The position numbers and the translations under genes are program-made. From Guyanagaster necrorhizus (lineage: Eukaryota; Basidiomycota; Agaricomycetes; Agaricales; Physalacriaceae), in the NCBI RefSeq assembly GCF_019112545.1, contig NW_025064887.1, forward strand, positions 850,524-914,523: a stretch of 64,000 nucleotides of DNA, written 5' to 3'. The notes beneath the pieces are model-generated. The model ran no database searches, was not told the DNA's origin, and was given only the letters and a program-made list of their open reading frames with translations. Of the stretch, positions 46,058 through 58,264 are shown piece by piece (within the stretch, counting starts at the first letter, position 1; each line of letters starts with the position of its first letter).

Positions 46058-47144
46058 TCACTGCCTCCTCCACCCACGTTTCCCCCCAATGCCAACTCCC
46101 GCGTCCGATCCCGCATATGCTACGCACTGCGGGTCCTTCGCCGATTGAAGCTGATGGCGCCTGACCGCATCCTTTCGAGTAAACATGCGTTTACATCCCC
46201 TGCAAAGGAACGAAGCAGGTTGTCCATGACTTGCCGTTCGGCAGTGTCTTTTGACGTCGGCGATCCGAACCGAGGTGTATGGGCAGCCAGTGTGAGGGCA
46301 TATCAATGTTCTGCGACCGGGATGATGTACGGCGTGAAGAAATGCTTCTTCGGGGGACATAAACCGTAAAGTACATTTAGACCAAGGGCATCGGAAAGAA
46401 GGAACTGGGGCGTCTTCTTCGTTGGTGGGTTGTATACTCATAGGAGATAATGCAGCACGATGAGAATTGACCCGCTGAGCACAGTCGAAGGAAGTTATTT
46501 CTGATTCCAGCGCGTGAACCCTGGGATTAGATGCCGTGCTCTGCGACGGTGAAGAGGGTACCACCAAAGTTCGTGTCTGGTGTGGGTTAAAAGGCTTTCC
46601 GTGAAATCTGCCGTCAATGTTAGGAGGATGATCAATCGCAGGCCAGAGAGGTTGCGATAAAAGAAGGTGTGCCGGGAAGATAGGCTGGTCGATAAGTACA
46701 TCAGCCATACTTGATCCTTTAACCATCGTGTTTTGTGTTGGTTGCTCGGTCAAGAATAGTGGGGTCCAAAGCGAGTCAAACCAGTTGGTGACCCCGGGGG
46801 TGCTGGCCACATCAGAATGTGACAAATATGCAGCCTCGGGACAAATGGAGTGGCCAAAGGTCGGGGCAATAGTGGCATTGATGTTAACGTTCATTCCAGA
46901 ACCATTATGTGTTGCCTGAATTCATTAGAAACCGTCAGAATACCAGTAAAGCCCTAAAGGAATGGACAACAAAGCATACATTGTTGAAGAGACTCTGAAG
47001 GGAGTCCCCGCCTTTGGATTGAGGCAGATGGGTGCAATTCTCGCAAGCACTGGGCTCTATGAACCGATCAAAGATTTCGTTGAGGTCCAAGTCTCCTTCA
47101 TCGACAAAAGATGGCTGGTAATACTTGGGATTGGCAGAGGCCAT
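46058..47144 (-). CDS. C2H2 zinc-finger protein, probable transcription factor
   Basis: Two exons, 47144-46980 and 46915-46058, close to 340 residues, starting MASANPKYYQPSFVDEGDLD. The middle is Pro/Ser-rich and likely disordered. Three finger-like units lie near the C-terminus, about residues 235-320: FRCPWSKCTLRF...H...H, LICPHTGCPYTS...H...H and FLCRGCKRMFTRKDAVRRHQ. Spacings are slightly unusual, as in other agaric C2H2 proteins. Basic C-terminus. Convergent with the peroxidase remnant; target genes unknown. Confidence 0.8.
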
Positions 47145-50100
47145 GGCAGTTTGCGTGGGCTGTATTCACCCTTCAGTTGAATGGATGCTCATATAATAAC
47201 CGAGTCAAACAAAGCAGGTACATTTGGATAGCATTGACTTTGCTTCTCAAAGAATATCACTTACTCATCTCAAATTGTCGGACAAGCCGCTCAATAGCTC
47301 AACGCGAACAATACTACTGTGCATCAGAGACAATGAAAATCTTGAAAATGCCACAGGAAGACAGAGACGCACCAGTCATCCTCGCTAGTCATTGTTCGAT
47401 GAACTGCAGATTTCCAATTCATTCGTTAATGCATCTTCAACAGTTCACGTTCAAAGCCCCATGCCATCCTCTATCGCACACCCTATGTCACTTTTATACG
47501 TATACGACAACGGGGTGATGGCACCAGAATTTCTTCTTGTTTTTAGACAAAGTCACCCAGGGCAAGACAAGGCGTAATTGGTCTATTGAGGTGAGATAAT
47601 CGCATAAGAGAACGGAACGTCATGGTTGGCACTGATTGACCCTGGGGAGCGGATTTACATCATTTTGGATTTATTTATTTATTTAATTAATGAGTACAAA
47701 ACTCCCATTGGAATACTCGCGGCTCCAAAATACCATGCCAATTGGGCCATACCGCGTCGTACATGATTTATCAATGGTAGTTCCTATGCGTCGTCGTTTA
47801 CAACATAGAGATGCGAACCACCCAACTTCCAAACCATTTGTGCGACGAAAAGATACTGAGAAGATAGTCGTTGAGAAATGCTGGAACGTAGAGCCACCGC
47901 TGAACGAAACTTTAGGGTTGTCCTGAATGGTTATCATCCTGGATACGGAGCGTGAGATACACTGTGCTTTTTCTCATAGTCATCCAGGTTTCTGGACGAA
48001 ACGTCATTGAAGTGAGTATCGCCGGTACTGATAGGATGGACAGCAAGCGCACCTTGCAGCAACCATGACTCTAAGCAATATATCAGGTAGTAAGCGTCAC
48101 CCTGAGTCATTCGTAGGTGACTATTCAGGACCTGCACATTACCTGCTATTTCTGCGACACATGAATATCGAAGGTCCGTCGAAATGGGCAGGATGGATGT
48201 TCATTGTCTACCTAGGATGCTTCGTCAACTTTCTTCTGACAGCTGTGCCGCGTAATCACTGGGTTGTTCTTGATAATATGCACGGTTAATAAAGAGGCTC
48301 TTCTGCACTAAATGCATCGATTTTCTAACGGCGACATTCCACAGAACATCCCTACCAATATGCTGGACCTATCTTTCCTGATCGACAACCCGGAGACTCC
48401 AAGGACAGGGATAATTGGGCTAGTCCGTTGTCTCGTTTCCACTAGACCTGCTTGGGCGAAACTCAGGAATGGCTTGTTGCGATCTCTTATACCCCCTAAC
48501 CAATCCAATAAATGTGTGGGGAACGATGGTTGTCTATGCCTTGAAACACAATAACTACTCAAACCTCATGCCACCAATCGGCCCGAAGCATTGTGATATA
48601 ACCTCCTCCCCAGCCGGACCTTCTGAAGCAGCGTTACTAGTATTGAATGAGAAATTTGACGAAGAAACTGGATTGATGTGGGTCTTGAGTCTGCGGTCAC
48701 GGTGTCTAATTTTTTATAAAGTTCAATAAATCATTCCGTTACCGACGCATCACTCTGGAACAACACGTTGTCGCACCAAGACCTCTCTTCGATGATTGAA
48801 AAAAAGCAGGGCCAAGTAATAACCCCCGTTATCGATTTTTTGAAGCATCAATTAAACCAACTATATACAAGTCTTCTCATATCCCACAGATCAGAACGGA
48901 TGTTCCGAGATAAATAATGATATACAGGTATCCGTCGAAACAATCGTGCTATTTTACCCCGAGTGTATGACAGCCAGACGGAACCCACGCTGCCATTGGA
49001 CGAGCTGACGATTTTTCGAGATATGACAGATTGGTCCCCAACAGCACGCCGACATATACCTGTACAGTCAAGATATCCAAATAATCAAAATGGAATCCTA
49101 TTCGGGCTGTATACTCATAGTCTCATTCGGGTCGAAGAGTGAGGCTTGTATTTAAAGCACCTTTGGCTGCGCGTTTCATAGTTCGGCAAATTCGCTCACG
49201 CTTCTGTGGCGACAATGAGTAAAAAGGTATGCTAATATATACGTTGGCTTATTTGGAGTCTGAGCGGAGAACGCTCCTGCCTCAGTGAGGAGGAAGTCTG
49301 AGATTCATAGTGACTCTGGTCCCTCGGCTGCTTCTGACCGTATCGCAACTGCACATTGGTCAGAAACAGCAGGAAGGGGACTCAGGTGTGATGTTGAAAA
49401 AACGAATGGTCAAACCAGTGATCACTTGTAACCTCAGAATCAGATGTTCTTCCGAGGCCACCGGAGACTCAGCAGGAGGGTAACTGCTGTGTCGTGCACA
49501 AGATCAGAGCGTGTTTGGTCATGACTTCTCAAGGACAGACACGTCGTAGACCTCGAAACAGATGAAAATACATTGGCCCGTCTTTCTATCTCCAGATCTA
49601 TTCGTCCAATTCTGAAGAACAGCCCTGGTTCTTGTCGGTGGTGTACTCGATCCTATGGAAATCCTTGACCAAATAGAGATGTGAATAATGAAGGGGATCG
49701 CCTCCGACGGAGTATCGGGTAAAGAAATGGCGCTGTAATTTCTGGCCCAGACTTAGGCCGGCCTCCACTACAGTCCATCGTACTGTATCTGAGTCGTTCT
49801 CATCGTCACTTTTATATTACCAACAGAATCCGAACGGTCGCAATACTCTTTGCATTTGACGTCGTCTATAATCCTGGTCCATCGCATCAGAGTCATGACA
49901 GTCATACTCGTAGCGATGTTCCGGGGCTCAAAAAAGCATCAAACTAAAGTTGGAAGATAGCGTTTTCTAGATCACGATAGAGGATAAGTAGTAGTATGCT
50001 TATTCACCTAGCATACAGCTTTCTCTCATCAGAAAGCTTCCAGCACACGCAAGTTCAAGGAACCTTGCCTGCTGTATTACATAATTTTCTTTGCCTTTCT

Positions 50101-50747
50101 CCACGATGACAAGAGGCGAATATTGCCGGTGGGATTTTTCATAGTCGACTGCGTTATTCAGCTGATCTTACTATACAGCCGGATTTTAAGAACTCTCAAG
50201 GTAGCAAAGAAGGTAAAGGTTTTGCCATTAACATCTTCGATAGACAGAACCCTTTCCCCTACTATCCCTCTATTCATCTTAGGGCTGAATCTTTTCTTTT
50301 TCAAATGTCAAACTGATGCCTTACACACCTTTGTGATCACCTGAAATCTTATTCTTTTGTTGTGTCATCATACTATTTGCAGACGTCCTGCGAAGACATT
50401 CAAGCAGTTCGTCCGTCCTGGGCTTGATGCACAAACAAGCATACATGAAGATCTTTCTTTTCTCTTTGTGTGTCCGTTAGTCATTAGAACGTTTTGAATA
50501 CCACGGTTCGTTCATATCAGGAGCTGTTGCATTTAGGGTGTCAATTCATTGAGCTGTCACAGTTCACACGTCTTTCAAGGATTCTGTGCTGTATCGATAT
50601 GCAGTTTTCACTGCCACTAAAGTCCCATATCATCCACAGCTTTGGAAGACGAATCGGAAAATGCACCGGTTTTGCTACGAACTCTTCCTGACAACATTGG
50701 CCTCTGTTAAATTAAGACATCTAAATTGCCAGACCTATTCCTACGCC
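47145..50747. other. Long intergenic stretch, no supported gene
   Basis: Frames up to about 90 codons exist but show neither family motifs nor consistent splicing. One (48065-48289) has a hydrophobic stretch (AGWMFIVYLGCFVNFLLTAV) and could be part of a decayed membrane protein. No tRNA or repeat was found by eye. Confidence 0.35.
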
Positions 50748-53740
50748 ATGTCTACCACTTCCACCTTCAAGAAGGGTGGCTCTAGGTCCAAGCAACAAGC
50801 AAGGACACGTAGCAGATGGATCCTGAGGCTATGGAATCAACGAAATAATTCCGATACGTGTAGCTCTCAAGCTGTTTCTACTACAGAGTATGACGCGGAT
50901 TCCGTAGGTCTTGAGCTATCCTTCCCTGCGAGATCATCCCCTTCCTCGTCATTGACAGCGATAGACTCGCAGGAACAACATCATCCCCACCTATCAGTCG
51001 TGCCATCGATCTCCAGCCTTGCTGCACCATCCGGTGATGAGACTGACACTCCTGATAAGGACCACGTGTCAGCCTCGAGCTGTTCGCATGTCGCTAGAAA
51101 TATATCAGAGATTGCCGAACGAGAGGTTACCACAGTTGCGAGTTCATCGAATCCCGCATCGTATGCTTCGGCGGAAGCTATCGAACAAGACGTCTCTCGA
51201 CAATTGGTCTCCCATAGCGATAACTCTTCAAGGGGCTACCAAATCTCTCCCTCTCCTAGGGTTGGGGATGATGATTCGGGTGTCGCCACTAGCATCCCAC
51301 ACATCGTGGTCTCAGAGGACATATCGCCAAGAGCCGCAGAGGCATCGCAGCCTACAACCCGTGTTATGCGCAGCTCGCAGACTCCGTTGTGTTTACCAAC
51401 ACCGGAAGCCACAACCAGCGAGGCGGTCGCTCAGGTTGCGGAATCTAGCGAATCAATATCCCTGCCCCGAAGGAGTGCTGTGAACCACACATACGACTGG
51501 TCTACGGATCAGAGGGAGTTCGAGGAGTGCATTCCATCTCATATCGGACATTACAACAGGAAGACGCATATGTTGGTGCTTCCGTTTACTTCATTTTAAC
51601 GTGACTAACAGCAGTATTTAGAGATGAAATGACTGTAGCCGAATTCACAGTACCCGCTATGCAAACTGACTTCAACACATATAGACCCATTTTGCCTCAA
51701 ACGTACGTGTATCTTTTCGCTATCCAGTCAGCATCTTGACTCGTTATTGAAGGGAAGGGGAAGAAGTTTTGACTGCAGGCTGGACGAAGCACACGCATTC
51801 AGACGGTAAGCCGTATTTTTATCATGATCATGATGTGTGTTTTCCTAGTTCGATTAAGGAATTAGCTCTGAAAATTCTTCTTTTAGAAAATAATCACTGA
51901 GGAGTGGTTGTACGACAGAGCCATCGCCGAGAGGATATCCAGATACATCAGCATACTTAATGATGCCATTTCGAAAAGGTCCGAGTCTTTCGGTCGCGTC
52001 AAGTCCTGGCATCTATATGTAGAAATCACGGAGCCTGCGCGGGAAAATGATAATTGCACTCGTTGCAGATATTATTTTGTCAACCACGATGCGGAGTGCA
52101 TCTTCTGGCTTTCTCAGTGCCCACTGGATGGTTATCTTTGGGAGCTCAGGGGAGATATAAGCCCGGACTTGATTCGCAGTAAGTAGGCAGCTTGAGCGAG
52201 TGTGATCGCAAGGCTTATTGATTTCAAGGGTTCCTACAAAGAGAATACTGGTACTTCTCTTCGCATAGTTTGATGATTGTCGATAGTGATATCCCCTAGG
52301 AACCATCATTATTTTTTCAGCGAACTTCACCTACTCACGAAAGCGCAATGGAATTCCGTCCAAAAAACTATCTTGCTCGCTGAAGCAGGTGATCTCTTCT
52401 TCTTCATCCCTTGTTGTACGATGTGGAGTTTAACTCTTCCTTTCCAAAGATGTGACCATGTCCGACACTTCAACGGTGGCTTGGAGTATTGAAAAGCTGA
52501 AGAATATGAGTGAAAGCATTATCAAAGCAGAAAGTAAGGTATCGCACTTTAGTCAAGACGTTACCATCAACGGAATTCTTTTCTCAGAACTAGACGTGTC
52601 CGAAGTGGCAGGCAAGCCCAGTCCATCATAGTTGCCAATCATTTCCGCTGAAATAGCCTTCAGCATCGTGCATGGCGTCCCTATGTGAGTATCGCATCTA
52701 TTTTCTGTTGGTTAGCACCGTCTGATTATAACCGTCAGTACATGACCAAATTCTCAACTATGTTGGACAACGGGATGTTCGAACTAATCGAGATGAATCG
52801 GTTTATGGAAATGACTATAGCGGTAGGGAGCCCACCGTTCCATTCAGGATAATGAACCTCCTGCTGTTCTACGCGCCGATTAAACACTATATTTTTTTGA
52901 ACAAGATCTGGGTGGATAGAATTATTTCAAGGGGCCAATGGCAATACCTCATAGAGCAAACTACGAATAAATGGCAACAGCACGTCGGACTGGTACGTAT
53001 GACGTCTTGACATCCTTTAAAGAAGAGTCATGTGACAACATAACTAGGCCACAATCCTTCTTGCGGTTAACATGGGTTTTCTCGCTATACCTTCAGTCGA
53101 CAAGATGGTTGAGACACAAACTCTATGTTATTTATCTGTCGCCAGTAGCATGGGTACTATCGTCATCGGCCTTTTACTTGTAAACCACCATAATTCCATG
53201 AAGGATGTCAATGTTGGCGTCGTGGTGCGTTTGATATATCTATTCTGGACACCTACGATAGTCTTACTGCTAGCTGACAGGCGTCTTTCCTTGAACGGCA
53301 CTGGCAACTGGATCTAGGATTTGAACGATTGTCGATCATGTACAGCATCCCTTATGCTCTTCTTATGTGGGGGTAAGTTCTTGATTTCTGAATTTTCGTC
53401 TCTTAAACTGACCAAGGATATTAGCATGGTATCCTTTCTGGTATCATTCTTCTCGATGTGTTTGGAATCTTCCAATCCCATCTCGATGAAAGTTTTCATG
53501 ACACTGGTATTCATTTTGGGGATTGCACTTTGTCTGTGGTGCATTTACTTGTTGTGGGATGGAAGCAATCAGTGGTTACAGCAGTGCTTTGAATTTCAGC
53601 AAGGTCCTCTTTTCGATTTAAGGGAGACATTGCGTTCTATACTGTCATATGAAAATCTCCTCCGGTTGCGAGATAAAATCCGACAGGCAGCCATGCAAAC
53701 GACAGAAAGTCTTTTACCGACCACAACTGATGGAGTATAA
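50748..53740 (+). CDS. Agaricomycete multi-pass membrane protein with WW-like segment, unknown function
   Basis: Thirteen exons close to 783 residues: 50748-51571, 51622-51702, 51753-51834, 51887-52178, 52229-52250, 52300-52388, 52450-52533, 52594-52611, 52664-52684, 52739-52992, 53048-53224, 53281-53372, 53425-53740. The first 270 residues are Ser/Thr-rich and disordered. GWTKHTHSDGKPYFYH resembles a WW-domain core, then RYISILNDAI and YYFVNHDAECIFWL. The C-half has LLLFYAPIKHY, KIWVDRII, then several helices (LLAVNMGFLAIPSV, TIVIGLLLV, YALLMWGMVSFLV, VFILGIALCLWCIYLLW). I recall this as a lineage-expanded fungal family; role unknown. An 18-nt exon and a GC-AG intron (52612-52663) occur. Confidence 0.75.
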
Positions 53741-55080
53741 GCAGATGATGATAAAACAAAACAGTTCGAAGTTTTCCATGCTTTTTTTTTGTACTTGTAC
53801 CTGTGTATGTACCTTGGTACACTTTGTGTTGAATAGATTTGAGAAAGGATGGATGTTTATTAGTTGTTGTACAAATCTCTTCATCATCCAGACATGCACT
53901 GTGCATGCATAAGTACAACAATCCTTACAAGGAAGGGCTCCTCTAACAATGATGCTGTGTGAAGGCTGGGTAAACAAGTACATGAAGAGTGACAAGCTTA
54001 TGGGGATATGCAAAGGACAGACATGTGTACTAACCAAAGACATGCTTTTATAGCTTCACATCAGTAGATATCTTGTCTATTATTTAGTGAAATGAGTGAA
54101 TGACAAAAACAGTACTTGAGTTAACAGGCAGCTTGAGTCTGATGATGTTTATGACTTGAAGCATGAAGCACCAAAGAATGAGAGGAATAGAAGTGATGCC
54201 TTTCACACTCACTGGGTCTGAGAGGTAATGGTAGTAATTGAATAATCTGAACATTTTCTGGTATGTAGAATATTTGCATGTATAATACAATCCAAAATAG
54301 TAGCTATTCAGTGGGATCCAACACTAACTGTTGATAAAGCAAGATGATAAGAGTGGTGAGATGTAAGATGATGATAAGGAGAAATAGAAAGAGAAGGGAT
54401 CAGTGGGCTTTAGTCACCAGTGTAAGATGCTGACAAGAAAGTCATGCTGAGAATCAAGTATTTTAACCTTTGCTCAAGACTAGAGTTACAGTTTGTATTC
54501 TACTTGTTTTAAATACTGTTCTAGAAAGTCTTAGCCCTACAGGCACTTATAGTTCTGTTCATGCATATAGTAAGCATGTCCCAATAGCAATATTTCTTAT
54601 GCTCAGCAGATGCACTATTATCTGTCTGCTATGAAGTCATTGCAGTGAGTTTTACTTGAGCTGCTGTTGCTCTGACTAAAACTGCACTGTTGCATAGTCA
54701 TTCCATATGGTCTGCATGCCACTACTGGCTGTATGTCATGAGATAATGAGTAAAGTACAGTATTGTGTCATTATACATGCATTATTCATAGTTTCATATG
54801 GCTCTGGCATAGTTTATTAGAGGCTAAAATCATGATATTACCCTCTCTTCAATTATCCTCAATTACTTGAGTGGTCTCAGAAACAAGATGTTGACCTCAT
54901 CTCACTCATCAATTTCTGCTAAAGTGTCCTATATTTTATTCAAAGGGTAGTTTTAAACCACAAAGATCTCTGCTTTGATCTTGTCAATATTCTTTTATAT
55001 AAACAACTTCTTGGCTTCAAACAGATGTCTCTTAAGTTCAAAGAAGAGTTCCTGAGTTCTGATATAGTCAGTCTCATTAA

Positions 55081-57110
55081 ACATTAGCTATCTCAGTCTA
55101 ATGTTATTGACAACTGCTAGTGGGTTCTATGCTGCATAGTACTTTGCAATAAATTTCTTCATATGTGAGAGATCCTTTTTTATATACCAACAGTTCTTCT
55201 TATGGCTATACCCCTTGAAGTGAATTAGGAACCACTGCTTTCAATAACAAATCTTGTCATTGAAGATTGTGTTGATCTTATATTCATCTTCATCATCTAC
55301 TACCACTGGATTTAGCAGTAGTAGTGCCTTCTGGTTAGAGAATTCTGCTACTTAAAATGGCTTGAATAAGTTTTCATTAAAGATAGAATGGATTTTCCAC
55401 ATCTTCAGAATAGATATCTCATAGACCTCATCATCTACTTTCTTTGACCTTGAAGGGTGTTTTGAACTTGTCATCCAGTTTTTCCATCTTTCTATCTATC
55501 TTCAAGTTCTTCATATCTAGTATTATCAGATCATCTGACTGGTTTTCTCTCATTGGTATCTTTATTTTATATATCATCTTTTCATCATTTCTACCATCTT
55601 GTTTAACACAAGTTCAGCCTTACTGTGGATCTTCTTCAACTCAGCTGCAGAGTCTTTCATCTAATGTATTTGACTCTCCCTTTATAAAGAGTTCATTCTG
55701 GTGTTCTGGTGTGTTTTGGTGTTCATGAAAAATGGGCTGAATTCTGTTGCTGAGTTTTTGTGGTTGTTATAGGTAAACTCTATCATAGAGAGCCACTCTA
55801 TCCAGTCATTCTGTCTGAGAATGATCTGCCATGAATAGATTTCTTATAATTCTGAGCAACTTATGCAGTTTCTTGATAAACTGTGAAATAAACTGTGAGC
55901 CTCAATCTGAGATGATTTTATCTGAAAGCCTATAATAGATGTACATATGATCTCAGAAAAGGTGTGCTCAGCCTTCTGCATTCAAATTTATATTGGCCAT
56001 AATAGGAATAAGTTCCTTTAAAAATCTGTTTATTACTGTCAGAATGATATCATATCTCTTGGATTCTAGAAGATGCTCTATCATATCTACTGAGATCATC
56101 TTCCATTTGTCTAAAGGAATCTCATTCAGATGCAGTAGTGCTGCCCTTTTCTGCATGCTTGATTTTACTCACTGACATATTTCACAGCCTTTCATGTAGG
56201 CTTCCACTGACTGTTTAAGATTCAGCCACCAATAGTTGCATGTGATAAGATCCTGTGTCTTTACAATTTCTAAGTGTCCTACCATTGAGTGACCATAGCA
56301 AGTGATCTCACTATAGAATTTCTTGTTGGTAGAAATATATAATCAATCATAAAAATAATATCTCCTCTCTTTCTTCTCATTATCATATGCAAGCTGTACT
56401 ACTTCCTCTATGGACATCTTATCTCATCAAATTCTCTTTAGGACTTCTGAAGCTGTAGGAAAAACTATAGCATTTATATAAAACAGCTCAGGCTTGAATA
56501 CTATGATTTTCTTATTATCATTGCTCTCTTGATTATAATTTACTTATTGGCTGTGCTAGACTTATAATAAAGTGTGAAATAGTATTTAGCTAACTCAGTC
56601 ATCCAGTACACTTGTCTGTGGTTCAACTTCTGTGGCTTCTTGAAATACTAGAGATTCTGATAATCTGTCCAGGTTTTAAACTTATACTTTGCACCCATAA
56701 GATAGTGGCACTATTCCATTATTCATTCAGAGACATTATGATGGCCAATAGTTTTTTATCATATATTTTATAATTTTGTTTTGTAACAGATAGCATCTTG
56801 GGTAAATACACAATAGACTTCTACTGTCTATTCTGTTCCTAATTGAGAATGGCTCTGAGAGCTTCTTCTAATGTGCTGGCTTCTATCTTAAATTTTCTGT
56901 TATTGATTGGGATTGTGAGAATGGAGTCTGAGCAGATTTAGTACTTGATCTTCTGAAATATATATTCTTATATCTCTTTCCACTTTTATTCTATTTTTTC
57001 AGTGAGCTTGGTCAAAGATAGAGCTATCTTGCTATAGTCTTTTATAAAATGTTAGTAAAAGATTGCAAATCCTAAAAAGATTGCAAAACTCTCTTTTTAG
57101 TGCTCTCATG
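55081..57110 (-). mobile_element. Ty3/Gypsy chromovirus relic 1
   Basis: Minus strand, 5' to 3' (high to low coordinate): end of reverse transcriptase (FLGFAIFY then HFIKDYSKIALSLTKLT, about 57070-57000), RNase H region, integrase core (EIPLDKWKMISVDMIEHLL then YDIILTVINRFLKELIPIM, about 56130-55990), and a chromodomain-like end (DEYKINTIFNDKI, FLIHFKGYSHKKNCWYI, about 55320-55170). Many stops, several where Trp or Arg is expected. An LTR probably lies below 54.9 kb, possibly from TGTTGATAAAG at about 54330, but I cannot prove it. Confidence 0.75.
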
Positions 57111-57149
57111 ATGTCATATTTGACAAGAGCATACTGCACATCATAGTGT

Positions 57150-57760
57150 GAGTATAAGAGAGACAGAAAGTGATGTACTCACCTCTGCACTCTCAAACAT
57201 AGCATTGTCTACTGTAACACTAACTACTTTTTCATCTATTAATTTAGCAAATATTCTATGTAGACCTATATGTACAGATGATTAGTGACCTGAGCAGTGA
57301 TTATACCTTCACAGATATGTATACTGATAATGTCTGAAGTATATCCTCTAGCAAGAAGAAGGCAAATTATTGAAAGAATGAGCTGCAGAAGAAATGAGAG
57401 CTGAATGATGTGGAAGAGAATCACTACTTTCTAGAGATGAAGATAGACCAGAATCTTGAGATGAAAAAAATATTCATCTCTCAGTGACTGTACTAGGAGA
57501 CAGTCATTGTAGACTTTGACTTTGAATATTTGACTCTGCATTTGACTCTACTCTCTGTTGGCATCATCCTCAACAGATACCAGTGTATGACTATGCAAGC
57601 TGAGAGAGATGAAATAACCTATATCTCTATCACTATCTTTTTGGTTGAGTTATATGAAAACAACTGGTCTTGCTCTGATCTTTGTTATCCTTATATATTT
57701 TCAGTCAAACACAGATCTTCTCCACTGGTATGTGTTACTCTATAATATAACATGTGAAAG
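57150..57760 (+). mobile_element. Copia reverse-transcriptase fragment
   Basis: Plus strand: HYFLEMKIDQNLEMKKIFIS matches the L-G-M-K-I-x-R-D block after the catalytic motif of Copia reverse transcriptase. Further on, the segment LTLHLTLLSVGIILN...DEITYIS matches the region before RNase H. Orientation is opposite to the flanking chromovirus relics, so it is a separate insertion or a chance junction of old fragments. Confidence 0.55.
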
Positions 57761-57869
57761 AAATGATAGACTATATGTTAGACCTGAGTGACATATGAAC
57801 TAGAACACATGGTAAATAAGCACTGTATCACATTTGTACAATCATGCTTAAGTCCAATAATGTGTTTGT

Positions 57870-58250
57870 GGATGTTATATCCTAAGGTCAATGCAAGTAG
57901 TTGACTCAAGGTAAAGTGGTAGAATAAAGGATAGTTTGAGACTAGGGATATATGGTATTATCTATGCTACTTATATATCTCTAGGTCTGTTGCTAAATAT
58001 ACTACTACTAATTGTAAGTGTCTGTGCTATAGTACTTGTTGTTCTGACAAGATGGTGTTACCTACAAAAGGCTTGTTGCACTATTGTCAGAGTGTTGCTA
58101 CAAGTCAAGAGACAATAGCTGATTGTGCTGACCAAGATTGTCCCATGGTCCTAAGCACTGGCATAGGTGCCCTGACTAAGCATAAATAGAGGTTAATACT
58201 GTGAGAATAAGAATAAAAGTGAAAAAACCATAATATTACTCTATTCTTAA
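57870..58250 (-). repeat. LTR fragment, same family as 60782-61242, inverted
   Basis: The reverse complement of about 58110-58200 matches the LTRs at 60782 and 63729 (shared CTATTTATGCTTAGTCAGGG, GTGCTTAGGACCATG). It directly follows the chromodomain end of relic 2 on the minus strand, so it is probably the 3' LTR of that element. Confidence 0.55.
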
Positions 58251-58264
58251 GATCATCATCTCAA

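Noticed and set aside
54330..54860. LTR of chromovirus relic 1 starting TGTTGATAAAG
   Set aside because: No second copy or matching end could be found by eye, so not listed as a feature.
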